In this document: positions 15,955 through 24,234 of the stretch, in pieces | How the letters are laid out: every line of letters begins with the position of its first letter | How positions within the stretch are numbered: the first letter of the stretch is position 1 | Assembly: GCA_963851095.1 (NCBI GenBank) | Contig: CAWKOX010000033.1 | Coordinates: forward strand, 248,001 to 312,000 | Length of the DNA stretch: 64,000 nt | Reading direction: 5' to 3' | Source of the DNA: Oleispira sp963851095 | Lineage (GTDB): Bacteria; Pseudomonadota; Gammaproteobacteria; Pseudomonadales; Oceanobacteraceae | Translations under genes and position numbers: made by a program | The notes under the pieces: generated by a model | What the model was told of the DNA's origin: nothing | The model's input: the letters and a program-made list of their open reading frames with translations, nothing else | Database searches by the model: none

Positions 15955-18942
15955 ATGCGTTTTTTAGTCATGTTAAGCATTTGTTTTTTTCAACTACTGT
16001 ATACGCAGATTAGCTATGCCAATTTTGTAGCATGGGATAAAAGCAATGCAGAGAAGTCAGAGCAATCTTGGCAAGTAAAAGAAAGTGAGCACTTTGCCAT
16101 TACCTATATCGAAAGTAATACGGCAATGGCGGATAAGGCACTTAATATTGCTGAGCGCACACATACTGAATTAGTGCCTTTCTTTGGCCAAGAACCGGCC
16201 GAAAAAACTCAAATGGTATTAGTGGATGATTTTGATTTTTCAAATGGCTGGGCAACCTTTTTTCCTTTTGCACAAATCCGTCTTTTCAGTAGCCCACCCG
16301 ACAGTATTGATGGATTAGAAGTCAACGACGATTGGTTACATACCCTCATTCGGCATGAGTACGTGCACATACTGCACATGCAAATGGCACGCGGTTTACC
16401 CGAAGCTTTAAGAAAACTATTTGGTAATATTGTTGTGGCTTTTCCGCACTCACTCACACCCTCGTTTATGTTAGAAGGGCTAGCAACGTATTTAGAAACA
16501 AATCATGAGTTGGGCTATGGACGGTTACAAGGCTCTTATTATCAAATGCAGATGCGAACAGAAGTCGCCGAACAACGCTTAAAAAGTCTAGGGGATGTTG
16601 CTGTTCCTTTACGAGATTTACCGTTAGGAATGCATTATTTATACGGCAGTTATTTTTACCAGTTTCTTGCACAAACCTATAGCGAAAAAAACATCAGCCA
16701 GTATCTTCAAAAGTACAGTGGCGAAGCTATTCCTGCAGTTATGCAAAATAACGCAATGTCGTCGATTGTCGGAAAAGACTTTGATCAGCTATGGCAAGAA
16801 TATCATCAGTGGCTGAACATAACCTTTGCGGGTGAGATTAAATCACTACGTTCTGCAACAGTACAAGGTGAAGCATTAGCCATTGAAGAAGGCGAGCTTG
16901 GGCTGTTCAAAGATGTCACTGCTAGCCAAGGGAAAAACTTTTATTTTATCCATCAAAATGGAGAAGATACGCCCCAGCTAACGCGCTATGAAAAGGGCGA
17001 GTTCGACGCCGCCTTCGACACCACATTTGAAACCATATTTGAAACCATAGTGGATGTGAACAATATCCTATCAATCGATGTTAACGATGATGGCGAAGTG
17101 GTTGCCAGTCGAATCATTACTGGGGCCGATGGTCGTAGTTGGGCTGATGTCTTTTTATTGGTTGATGGCATTTTTGGCAAAACCTGGCAAGCGCTAACAG
17201 AAAATTCACGTCTGCGAAATGTTCACTGGTTGAACAATAATAAGATGATCGCTAGTCGTAAAATAAACGGCAGAAGTGAACTGGTTGTTCTGGATATGCA
17301 AGGCAATATACAGAGTGTATGGCGTGGCCAAGATGAAACCACGGTTCTAGGGGATTTTGATGTATCACCCAACAATCGTTATCTCGTTGCTGCGGTAAAA
17401 CGTGCTCAGCAAGGCTGGAATTTAGAGCGCATTGAATTATCCATATCGCTTACGTCCGAGCTAAAGTCTGAAAATGAAGAGTCAGAGTATTCGATCGGAA
17501 AGTGGCAAGCCTTAACCGCGACCAAAGCGGTTGAAAACAGTCCACAAATTCTTGCTGACGGAAGAATATTATTCAGCGCCGATTATGACGATATTTATAA
17601 TATTTTTATATTGAACCCAAAAACGGATGAGGTGGTTCAAATAACGAATATGTTGACGGGAGCCTTCGCCCCTAAATTAATTAACAATACAGCAAATTCA
17701 TTAGAGCCAGAGATTATATTTCAGGCTTATACCGCCGATGGATTTGAGTTTAGAAAAATTGCATTAACCGAAGATCTTACTGTTAATCGTTTTGCTTTAG
17801 CCGAAAAGACAGAAAACTATGATTATCCAAAGCCTTTCACACTCGATGTAGAAAAAACAGCGGCAGAAGATTATAGCCCTTGGTCTAGCGTGCGACCTCG
17901 TTGGTGGTTTCCCTATTACAGCGCTACGCCAGAAGCGACTCAGCTAGGGTTAACAACGGGAGGGACGGATACATTAGCGAGGCATAATTACGCGATATCA
18001 TTAGGGTTCGATTGGCAGAATCAATTAAGCGATATGATACTCCAATACAGTTATGACAATCGCTATCAGCTAAGTTTTCAGCGCAGTCATGAATATATAA
18101 GTATATTAGGTGATGAAAAACCAGAATACATTGTTGAGCAAGATCGCTGGATATTCGCAAGAAACCACATTGTCAATGCGCTTGAAGATCAATTATCGCT
18201 GAATGCCGCCATTTTAGTTGAGCGCGAAGGCACTATTAATCGAAAAGATCTCTTATCCGCCCCCTGTATTGATACTAATTTTACGCGCCACAAAACCTGT
18301 GAAAAAACGCTAGCCGGCTTAGGGCTAAGATTTGATAACCGAGAAGGGTATTTAAATAGCCCAGGATTTTCAGCCGGACGTTATATCGATTTAGTGTATG
18401 AAACGAATGAACTTCTAAGCGACGTTTCTGCCAGTGACTATAGTGGAGGGATTCTACAAGGACAGTGGCAGGAAAACTTTGATTTACCCGGAAGACGTTC
18501 ACTCTCTTTTCAAATACTGGCAGCTCAATCTGATAAGCAAAACGAACCATTAACGATTGGTGGTGAGAATAGAACAACCGAACTGAGCTTGTTTGGCCGC
18601 GATGACTTTGCCCTAAGGGGTTATGCTCCTTCTATTCAAGGCGGCCAATACATGAATATAAATCGCATTAATTACAGTCAATGGCTGGCGAGAATAGACA
18701 AAGGCTGGGGGATCTGGCCAATCGGAGTGGGGGATTTAAGCGCGGATATCTATGTCGATTATGGCAGTGCCTGGCAAACCGATGGAACGGCTGATTATTT
18801 AACGGGAGTGGGCATCGATTTTAATATCGAGGTATTGGCATTTTACAATTTGATGATGCCAATACGGTTTAGCATAGCCCGCGGCTTGGACAAAGAGCTA
18901 GGAGGAAACCGGGCGGGCATTGGTATTAGCTTGCCTTATTAG
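15955..18942 (+). CDS. Predicted outer-membrane metalloprotease with beta-propeller and beta-barrel
   Basis: A 995-residue exported protein with three apparent parts. Signal peptide at residues 1-22. Residues ~40-290 resemble peptidase-MA-type gluzincins: the zinc motif is H134-E-Y-V-H138, with a downstream E174 in FMLEGLATYLE as likely third ligand. Residues ~300-640 contain repeats like WD40/PD40 propeller blades (DGRSWADVFLL, NSPQILADGRILFSADYDDIYNIF). Residues ~680-995 look like an outer-membrane barrel of the surface-antigen type, with FALRGYAPSIQGGQY and a terminal aromatic (LPY). The propeller and barrel assignments are by eye. It might process or assemble surface proteins. It is a single gene, preceded by CAGGAGAG. 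Confidence 0.7.
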   Translation: MRFLVMLSICFFQLLYTQISYANFVAWDKSNAEKSEQSWQVKESEHFAITYIESNTAMADKALNIAERTHTELVPFFGQEPAEKTQMVLVDDFDFSNGWATFFPFAQIRLFSSPPDSIDGLEVNDDWLHTLIRHEYVHILHMQMARGLPEALRKLFGNIVVAFPHSLTPSFMLEGLATYLETNHELGYGRLQGSYYQMQMRTEVAEQRLKSLGDVAVPLRDLPLGMHYLYGSYFYQFLAQTYSEKNISQYLQKYSGEAIPAVMQNNAMSSIVGKDFDQLWQEYHQWLNITFAGEIKSLRSATVQGEALAIEEGELGLFKDVTASQGKNFYFIHQNGEDTPQLTRYEKGEFDAAFDTTFETIFETIVDVNNILSIDVNDDGEVVASRIITGADGRSWADVFLLVDGIFGKTWQALTENSRLRNVHWLNNNKMIASRKINGRSELVVLDMQGNIQSVWRGQDETTVLGDFDVSPNNRYLVAAVKRAQQGWNLERIELSISLTSELKSENEESEYSIGKWQALTATKAVENSPQILADGRILFSADYDDIYNIFILNPKTDEVVQITNMLTGAFAPKLINNTANSLEPEIIFQAYTADGFEFRKIALTEDLTVNRFALAEKTENYDYPKPFTLDVEKTAAEDYSPWSSVRPRWWFPYYSATPEATQLGLTTGGTDTLARHNYAISLGFDWQNQLSDMILQYSYDNRYQLSFQRSHEYISILGDEKPEYIVEQDRWIFARNHIVNALEDQLSLNAAILVEREGTINRKDLLSAPCIDTNFTRHKTCEKTLAGLGLRFDNREGYLNSPGFSAGRYIDLVYETNELLSDVSASDYSGGILQGQWQENFDLPGRRSLSFQILAAQSDKQNEPLTIGGENRTTELSLFGRDDFALRGYAPSIQGGQYMNINRINYSQWLARIDKGWGIWPIGVGDLSADIYVDYGSAWQTDGTADYLTGVGIDFNIEVLAFYNLMMPIRFSIARGLDKELGGNRAGIGISLPY

Positions 18943-18984
18943 GCTGCTTCTTAATTGTGCTGTTTTAGAGGGATTTAAAAGCAG

Positions 18985-19102
18985 TTCACCACCGAGGCAC
19001 AGAGGAAAATGAGGATGAGTAGAGATGAAAGCTAGCTACCAAAATAGCCACGCCATAACCTGCCTAATCCTTTCTCTGTGTACTCTGTGCCTCGGTGGTA
19101 AA
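18985..19102. repeat. MITE-like element with 17-bp perfect terminal inverted repeats
   Basis: ACCACCGAGGCACAGAG (18988-19004) is exactly repeated in inverse orientation at 19083-19099. The internal ~80 bp has no ORF and contains further CTCTGTG fragments. The sequence resembles a dispersed repeat word that I recall from many proteobacterial genomes. It sits between the metalloprotease and channel genes. Confidence 0.6.
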
Positions 19103-19126
19103 TATCTTATCCTATCCCCAAAAAAA

Positions 19127-19933
19127 TCAGTCCTTTTTATTCTCAACCAATAATGCTTTTAGCTCACGAATTTCCGCCGCTAATTCATCCATAGTTATCT
19201 TACCATCCGCCTCATCTTGGGCCGCTCTTTCTTTTGCGTGCTCGTCTTCTAACACATTCACCACAATACCAATTACCATGTTCAAAAATGCAAACGCAGT
19301 CAGGAAGATAAACGTTAAATAATAAATCCAGCTCAGAGGGTGTACATCCATCGTTTCGTACATGACATCAGTCCAGTCCTCAAACGTCATGACGCGGAAT
19401 AATGTTAACAGTGAGATCGAAATATCGCCCCACAGTTGCGGATTAATTTTGGCAAAAAAGGTCGCGCCGACGGCGGCGTAAATATAAAAAATAATAAACA
19501 TTAACAGTAAAACGTAACCCAGTTGCGGTAGGGCGCGTAGTAGCGAGTTTAACAACATTCGCAGTTCAGGAATGATTGAAACCATGCGTAATACCCTGAA
19601 TATACGCACTAAACGGCCGACTAATGCCATTTCGCTATCGTCGATCGGAATCAAACTGACGATGACGATTAACGTATCGAATACGTTCCAAGCGCTATGA
19701 AAAAATCGCTTTTTATTTTCTTCGGCAATAAATCGAATGGTAATTTCGAATAAAAATATAACCGTAATAGCAAGATCAAGCCATTTAACTAACTGCATGA
19801 TGCTATCGGGTATTTGATACGTTTTGGCACCAATTAATAGCGCCGATAAAATAATGATACTAACAACAAAAAGTTCAAACACTTTATTATTGCGTAAGCG
19901 CAAAGAGGCATTCTGGATTTGGGTAATAGTCAT
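19127..19933 (-). CDS. Single-domain voltage-gated cation channel (BacNav-like ion transporter)
   Basis: A 268-residue protein of the Ion_trans family with six membrane helices; four copies would form one channel. S4 carries regularly spaced arginines (GRLVRIFRVLRMVSIIPELR). The pore loop reads TLFRVMTFEDWTDVMYE, so the filter is FEDWTD rather than the LESWS of well-studied sodium channels. The C-terminal ~40 residues (EDEHAKERAAQDEADG, then LAAEIRELKALL) look like the tetrameric coiled coil of this family. Start at 19933 chosen: the longer frame to 20017 adds 28 residues before the usual N-terminus and begins inside an inverted repeat. Confidence 0.88.
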   Translation of the reverse strand: MTITQIQNASLRLRNNKVFELFVVSIIILSALLIGAKTYQIPDSIMQLVKWLDLAITVIFLFEITIRFIAEENKKRFFHSAWNVFDTLIVIVSLIPIDDSEMALVGRLVRIFRVLRMVSIIPELRMLLNSLLRALPQLGYVLLLMFIIFYIYAAVGATFFAKINPQLWGDISISLLTLFRVMTFEDWTDVMYETMDVHPLSWIYYLTFIFLTAFAFLNMVIGIVVNVLEDEHAKERAAQDEADGKITMDELAAEIRELKALLVENKKD

Positions 19934-20006
19934 GATGTTAGCACTTGAAGAGAGAGAATTACTGAGAAACGGAATGCGTAATAGTAGGTGATCAGAGATA
20001 TTTAAA

Positions 20007-20033
20007 CAATCGACCATTTGATAGGGTCGATTG
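20007..20033. repeat. 9-bp inverted repeat upstream of the channel gene
   Basis: CAATCGACC (20007-20015) and GGTCGATTG (20025-20033) are exact reverse complements with a 9-nt loop. They sit in the channel gene's leader, between it and the phnA-like gene; possible operator, hairpin or weak terminator of the upstream gene. Confidence 0.45.
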
Positions 20034-20058
20034 TGCTACGAGACTTATACTATGAGAC

Positions 20059-20628
20059 TTATTGCTTTTTCAGGTAAGCACTGACTAAAACAATACGAGT
20101 ACCGTTTACACGGCCTTCAACATGCAAAGGGTTATCGGTTAACGAAATACCTTTCACCATCGTACCGCGCTTAGCCGTGAAGTTAGCGCCTTTAACAACC
20201 AGATCTTTAATCAAGGTTACGTTATCGCCAGCGACTAACGGTGCGCCATTGCTATCACGCGTTGTTTCAGCACTGAAATCTACCATGCCCGCTTCAGCCC
20301 ACTTTTGTACGTCTTCTTCGAAGTACATCATGTCGACTAGATCTTGAGCCCAGTCTTCGCCTTTTGCTTTTAACGTCTTAAGTTGACGCCAAGCCATAAC
20401 TTGCACAGGAAGCTCTTGGCTCCACATACTGTCGTTCAGGCAGCGCCAGTGGTTGCCATCAAGGGAGTCTGGGTTGTTAATTTGGTCAGTGCACGTCGAG
20501 CAAAGCATGACACTTTGTTCGACAGAGCCATCGCTAGGAGCAACTTCAAATTTAGTCACAGGTGCATCGGCAGCACACAGCTCACATTTATTGCCACAGC
20601 GGGCTAACAGGGTATTTTCAGTAGTCAT
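20059..20628 (-). CDS. PhnA/YjdM-family zinc-ribbon protein
   Basis: A 189-residue cytoplasmic protein of the PhnA domain family (E. coli YjdM). The N-terminus has a zinc-ribbon with two Cys pairs: CGNKCELC and MLCSTCTDQI. The C-terminal PhnA domain reads DSNGAPLVAGDNVTLIKDLVVKGANFTAKRGT and ends near HVEGRVNGTRIVLVSAYLKK. Despite the historical name there is no evidence for phosphonoacetate hydrolase activity, and no phn genes are nearby. Confidence 0.85.
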   Translation of the reverse strand: MTTENTLLARCGNKCELCAADAPVTKFEVAPSDGSVEQSVMLCSTCTDQINNPDSLDGNHWRCLNDSMWSQELPVQVMAWRQLKTLKAKGEDWAQDLVDMMYFEEDVQKWAEAGMVDFSAETTRDSNGAPLVAGDNVTLIKDLVVKGANFTAKRGTMVKGISLTDNPLHVEGRVNGTRIVLVSAYLKKQ

Positions 20629-20740
20629 TATTAAAAACCTTATATTTCAAGTGGGTATTATGCCACTGATAACAGAAATGGGAAATGCGAAGTGTGTTTA
20701 CCTCGCCTTCCCTAGCTTCTACTGATTCGCAAATTAGCCG

Positions 20741-21055
20741 TTATGATGCACAAACGGCTTTCATGCGAATTTTATTGGTCCAGTGTAAGAAACCATGAGA
20801 CGTCGAATATTGGGTATTAACGGCAACAATTTCAGTCGGGCATTTTTCTTGTAATTGCTGATAAGCCTGATCGACATAGTCAATATCAAAGACAAAGCCA
20901 AGAATAACCGTTTGCTCCGTGGTGACTTCAACAATGTGCTTATTCAGGTTGATTGATTTTGGTGTATTCGCAGAAACATCAGACATATGAGACATATGAA
21001 TGCTGTGAGTGCAGCCTGCAAGAGTCATGCTAAGCAGTAGTAGAATCTTCTTCAT
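20741..21055 (-). CDS. Small lipoprotein, tandem family member 3
   Basis: A 104-residue predicted lipoprotein with signal MKKILLLLSMTLAGC (lipobox LAGC). The start at 21055 is preferred over 21082 because it gives a proper lipoprotein signal. The C-terminal half contains FVFDIDYVDQAYQQLQEKC and ends KAVC, parallel to the neighbouring gene (IAFSNDFVDEAILDLKSQC ... GYC). Probably a diverged paralogue; function unknown. Confidence 0.65.
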   Translation of the reverse strand: MKKILLLLSMTLAGCTHSIHMSHMSDVSANTPKSINLNKHIVEVTTEQTVILGFVFDIDYVDQAYQQLQEKCPTEIVAVNTQYSTSHGFLHWTNKIRMKAVCAS

Positions 21056-21066
21056 TGAATATACCC

Positions 21067-21372
21067 TTAGCCTTGCTGGCAATAGCCAGTCGCAATCACT
21101 TCACGCTTTAATACTAAGAAATAAGCAGTTGTCTGATGTTTGGTCAAAATACCTTCTAACTTACCTTCAGCACACTGGCTTTTTAGATCTAAAATGGCTT
21201 CATCAACAAAGTCATTTGAAAAGGCTATGCCAAGAAAATTCCAGCTATGAGATGTTGCTGTAATCGAATTGTCACGCTCAACAGGGATTTGGGTCAGAGA
21301 CACGGAGTTTAGGCTCACGCAGGCACTAAGCGATAAACAAGTAGCGATAGAAACACATAATTTTTTAAACAT
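21067..21372 (-). CDS. Small lipoprotein, tandem family member 2
   Basis: A 101-residue predicted lipoprotein (lipobox LSAC at residue 18). The mature part contains FVDEAILDLKSQCAEGKLEGI and ends ATGYC. Both the C-x-x-GK-x-x-G pattern and the terminal GYC recur in the upstream gene, which supports a paralogous set. It lies 11 bp before the next lipoprotein gene and 26 bp after the previous one; likely one operon. No family recognised with certainty (TRL-like is possible). Confidence 0.7.
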   Translation of the reverse strand: MFKKLCVSIATCLSLSACVSLNSVSLTQIPVERDNSITATSHSWNFLGIAFSNDFVDEAILDLKSQCAEGKLEGILTKHQTTAYFLVLKREVIATGYCQQG

Positions 21373-21398
21373 AATATTTTCCTTAATTTAATTCAGGG

Positions 21399-21812
21399 TT
21401 AAAGAATGCAGTAGCCGCTAAGGCGTACTATTTCACCACTCACTGCGCCGAAAGCTTTCGCTTCACGAACGGAGGTTAAGCCTGTCATTTTTCCTGTTGG
21501 ACATTCTGCATAAATATAATCCATAACCTTGTTAGCATATTCATCATCATAGACTGGGTTGCCGGTTCTAGGACCCATGTTCATGAGCGCAAGAATGTCG
21601 CGTAATTGTTGAAATTGCTCAGCCGTTCGGCCTTTTGAGACCGCTCGACCCAGCTCTGCAGCGGCAGCCGCTTCAAAACCAAATTGACTGACCTGAACAT
21701 TAAAAGGGATGAGTGTTCCTTGGCTTTGATCTATCTCGCCTATTTGCACATGATCAAGACGAGCACATGCTGTTAGAAGACCAAAAGCGGCTATTGCGAA
21801 GTATTGACGCAT
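21399..21812 (-). CDS. Small lipoprotein, tandem family member 1
   Basis: A 137-residue predicted lipoprotein (lipobox LTAC at residue 16). The beginning of the mature part (LDHVQIGEIDQSQG) resembles SLNSVSLTQIPVERD of the next gene. The C-terminus has ECPTGKMTGLTS and ends LSGYC. The middle carries an insertion of about 35 residues (EAAAAAELGRAVSKGRTAEQ) absent from the other two. First gene of the three-gene set; function unknown. Confidence 0.7.
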   Translation of the reverse strand: MRQYFAIAAFGLLTACARLDHVQIGEIDQSQGTLIPFNVQVSQFGFEAAAAAELGRAVSKGRTAEQFQQLRDILALMNMGPRTGNPVYDDEYANKVMDYIYAECPTGKMTGLTSVREAKAFGAVSGEIVRLSGYCIL

Positions 21813-21932
21813 AGCGGTTCCTTGTTGAGTATTGGGGGGGACGGATACTAGTGATTACACAGAAAAAGGTCAAGTATTGTAAGGTTTATCATTAATGAAA
21901 TAATAACAGCGTAAAGAATGAGCATCGAAACG

Positions 21933-21968
21933 AAAAAAGCCTTTTCTAACATGTATCAGAAAAGGCTT
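21933..21968 (-). terminator. Terminator downstream of sbmA
   Basis: On the minus strand a GCCTTTTCT/AGAAAAGGC stem (21939-21947 and 21958-21966) is followed by six T (21933-21938). Confidence 0.85.
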
Positions 21969-22003
21969 CTATGTTGAAGGCTAAGAACGGAATCAGGCTG
22001 AAT

Positions 22004-23284
22004 CTACTGTCCGTCTATAACGGTATTTTCGATTGGTAATACCGTTTCTGGTGCCTCATCTAGAACAGATTCAAACTGCTTCAAACGCTTACGTACTGAA
22101 AGCAATTCAACAATAATGGTCCATGAATTAACCAAATATTGGAAAGAGTTACTCACCTGTCCGAAGGCGGTCAAAATCTGCTGAAGAATACCAAAAGTAA
22201 TGGCGCCTACGGCAATGGTTGGCACTAATAAAACAAAGACAAAAATATTATCGGCCTGTAAGTACAAACTTCTTGCGACGTTAAAATACATATAGTGGAA
22301 GTACAGACGGAAGTAATTTTTACGAACATTGTTGAACAATTCATTCAATTTAAGTGGCTCAGCACGATCAGTATTATCTTCGCCATAAACCAGTTCTTTA
22401 CGGAATGCGGCTTCTACTTTTTGGTTATTGAACTGTAACCCAGGAAGCTTGATACCGACTAAGGCCAATACGCCTGTACCAAAAATTGACCAGAACAGGG
22501 CTGCATAGAAAAGTGGGTGTGCAATTTCACCGACAATAGGCAGTTCTGAAATATAAGCAGATAGTGCCCAAAGTACTGGTAAGAAAGCAAATAAGGTCAT
22601 CACCGCTTCAATAAGAGAAACCCCTAAGTCTTCCATAATGGTCGCGAAGCGCATGGTATCTTCTTGAATACGCTGAGATGCACCTTCTACATCACGCAGC
22701 TGTTCCCAGTTAGAGGTATAGTATTCGTTCATCGCGGTGCGCCAGCGAAAGATAAAATGACTCACCAAAAATTTAGTCGCTACGTAGATAACAATTGCGA
22801 GAAAGGCAATTTCAGCAAACAGCATGATAAGGTCAAACAGCTGCGTTGTTGCCGAGCTTAAGGCTTCTTCACCAACGACCTTAGCCGCTTCAGAGCCATC
22901 GATCGGCTTTAAAAGTGACTGGACTAAATCAAAGAAAGGCCGACGCCAGTTATTAATGGCAACAGACACTTGCACAGAATAATAGGTCGAAAATAGAATA
23001 GCCGATGAGCCTACAATAGACCACCACTGCCATTTATGCGGCGATACCTTAAACCAAAACAAGGCGAAAACTGCCGTGCATAAAAAATAGAAGCCGTAGA
23101 ATAATAAGAACGAGTTCGTTACAAAGTGACCTAAGCCGATCACTGGCTGAGTATCTGAAATATCTAAACCAACCAAGTTGGCCATTTGTTCGTTGAATCC
23201 ATACCAGATAGCACATGCGCCGCCGGCAAAGAGCAGCACCGATAAGAAAAATAATTTCGGGTTCGGAAAGAAAGACTTAAACAT
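22004..23284 (-). CDS. sbmA: SbmA/BacA-type peptide antibiotic transporter
   Basis: Inner-membrane dimeric, proton-driven importer of proline-rich antimicrobial peptides, microcins and modified peptides. Strong resemblance to E. coli SbmA throughout: MFKSFFPNPKLFFLS at the start, FRWRTAMNEYYTSNWEQLR in the middle, KLPGLQFNNQKVEAAFRKEL, and RKNYFRLYFHYMYFN. 426 residues against about 406 in E. coli. The extra length is mainly an acidic segment around IDGSEAAKVVGEEAL and the C-terminal tail. Physiological substrate unknown. Single gene with a strong terminator. Confidence 0.95.
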   Translation of the reverse strand: MFKSFFPNPKLFFLSVLLFAGGACAIWYGFNEQMANLVGLDISDTQPVIGLGHFVTNSFLLFYGFYFLCTAVFALFWFKVSPHKWQWWSIVGSSAILFSTYYSVQVSVAINNWRRPFFDLVQSLLKPIDGSEAAKVVGEEALSSATTQLFDLIMLFAEIAFLAIVIYVATKFLVSHFIFRWRTAMNEYYTSNWEQLRDVEGASQRIQEDTMRFATIMEDLGVSLIEAVMTLFAFLPVLWALSAYISELPIVGEIAHPLFYAALFWSIFGTGVLALVGIKLPGLQFNNQKVEAAFRKELVYGEDNTDRAEPLKLNELFNNVRKNYFRLYFHYMYFNVARSLYLQADNIFVFVLLVPTIAVGAITFGILQQILTAFGQVSNSFQYLVNSWTIIVELLSVRKRLKQFESVLDEAPETVLPIENTVIDGQ

Positions 23285-23382
23285 ACGAGTGAATAACCTT
23301 TTGGTTTACAGTTCAGCAATCGCTGAGTGCAGATCGAATTATTATATTTAGAGTAAGAACATCTTATTAAAGTTCACCCATT

Positions 23383-24234
23383 CTAGCGCTTAGCGAGTGA
23401 GGGCAAGTTGAACTTCTTGCTCAGTATCTTATCCAGTATTGCCACAGGTAACCAGCGTTTCAATAGCGGCAAGCCAAAACTGCCGTTACCAATTCGAATC
23501 ACTGGCTTAGGTTTGTTTAATAATTGCTCAACTAATATATCAGCAAACTCCGCGGCTGGGGTTGGGTTATCTTGCGAGGCGGTTGCTCGTGCTTGAATGG
23601 CCTCTTTTAAAGGCGCGTATAAAGAATCAGGCGTAATGCGTTTTAGAACATTATTGAGTGAATTGTCACCGAATTTAGATTCAATAGCCCCAGGCTGAAC
23701 AGTGATGACATCAATACCAAATGGCGCAAGCTCCATTCTTTGTGCATCCGATAAAGAATGCAGTGCTGCCTTAGTGGCACAATAAGCTCCAGAAAAAGGG
23801 GTGGTAGTAATACCCGAGACAGAGCCAATATTCACCACTTGGGCAACGTCATTCTTATTCAGTTTCTGCTTAGCCATCAGTAGCGGTAAGCAGGCTTTGG
23901 TTAATTCCATGGGTGCGAAAACATTGGTTTCAAACTGGGCGCGCAAATCGTCTAAAGGCATGTCTGCTAGAGGTCCCATCGCGGCGTATCCAGCATTGTT
24001 TATTAGCACATCAAGGGATTTATTATCTTGTTGGATATGTGCAATCGCGTTACGAATACTGCTGTTGCTATTAACATCTAGCGTAAGTTTCGTCAGGTTA
24101 GTATGTTCTGCAAGATCATCTAAGCTGTGAATGTTGCGAGCGCTGGCATACACATAAAAATCGTTGGCTAAATATTTTTCACACAATGCACGGCCAATAC
24201 CCGAAGAGCAGCCAGTGATTAAAACGGTTTTCAT
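23383..24234 (-). CDS. Short-chain dehydrogenase/reductase
   Basis: NAD(P)-dependent oxidoreductase of 283 residues with a Rossmann fold. Visible motifs: cofactor loop TGCSSGIG at residues 7-14, LINNAGYAAMGP, catalytic Ser in NIGSVSG, and YCATKAAL (Tyr-x-x-x-Lys). The classical SDR is extended at the C-terminus. Its ATG overlaps the end of the amidase gene by 4 bp, so the two are translationally coupled. Substrate unknown. Confidence 0.93.
   Translation of the reverse strand: MKTVLITGCSSGIGRALCEKYLANDFYVYASARNIHSLDDLAEHTNLTKLTLDVNSNSSIRNAIAHIQQDNKSLDVLINNAGYAAMGPLADMPLDDLRAQFETNVFAPMELTKACLPLLMAKQKLNKNDVAQVVNIGSVSGITTTPFSGAYCATKAALHSLSDAQRMELAPFGIDVITVQPGAIESKFGDNSLNNVLKRITPDSLYAPLKEAIQARATASQDNPTPAAEFADILVEQLLNKPKPVIRIGNGSFGLPLLKRWLPVAILDKILSKKFNLPSLAKR

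Noticed and set aside
23801..24130. 109-codon frame opposite the SDR gene
   Set aside because: Fully embedded in a well-supported gene; no start signal and Ser/Leu-biased shadow composition.
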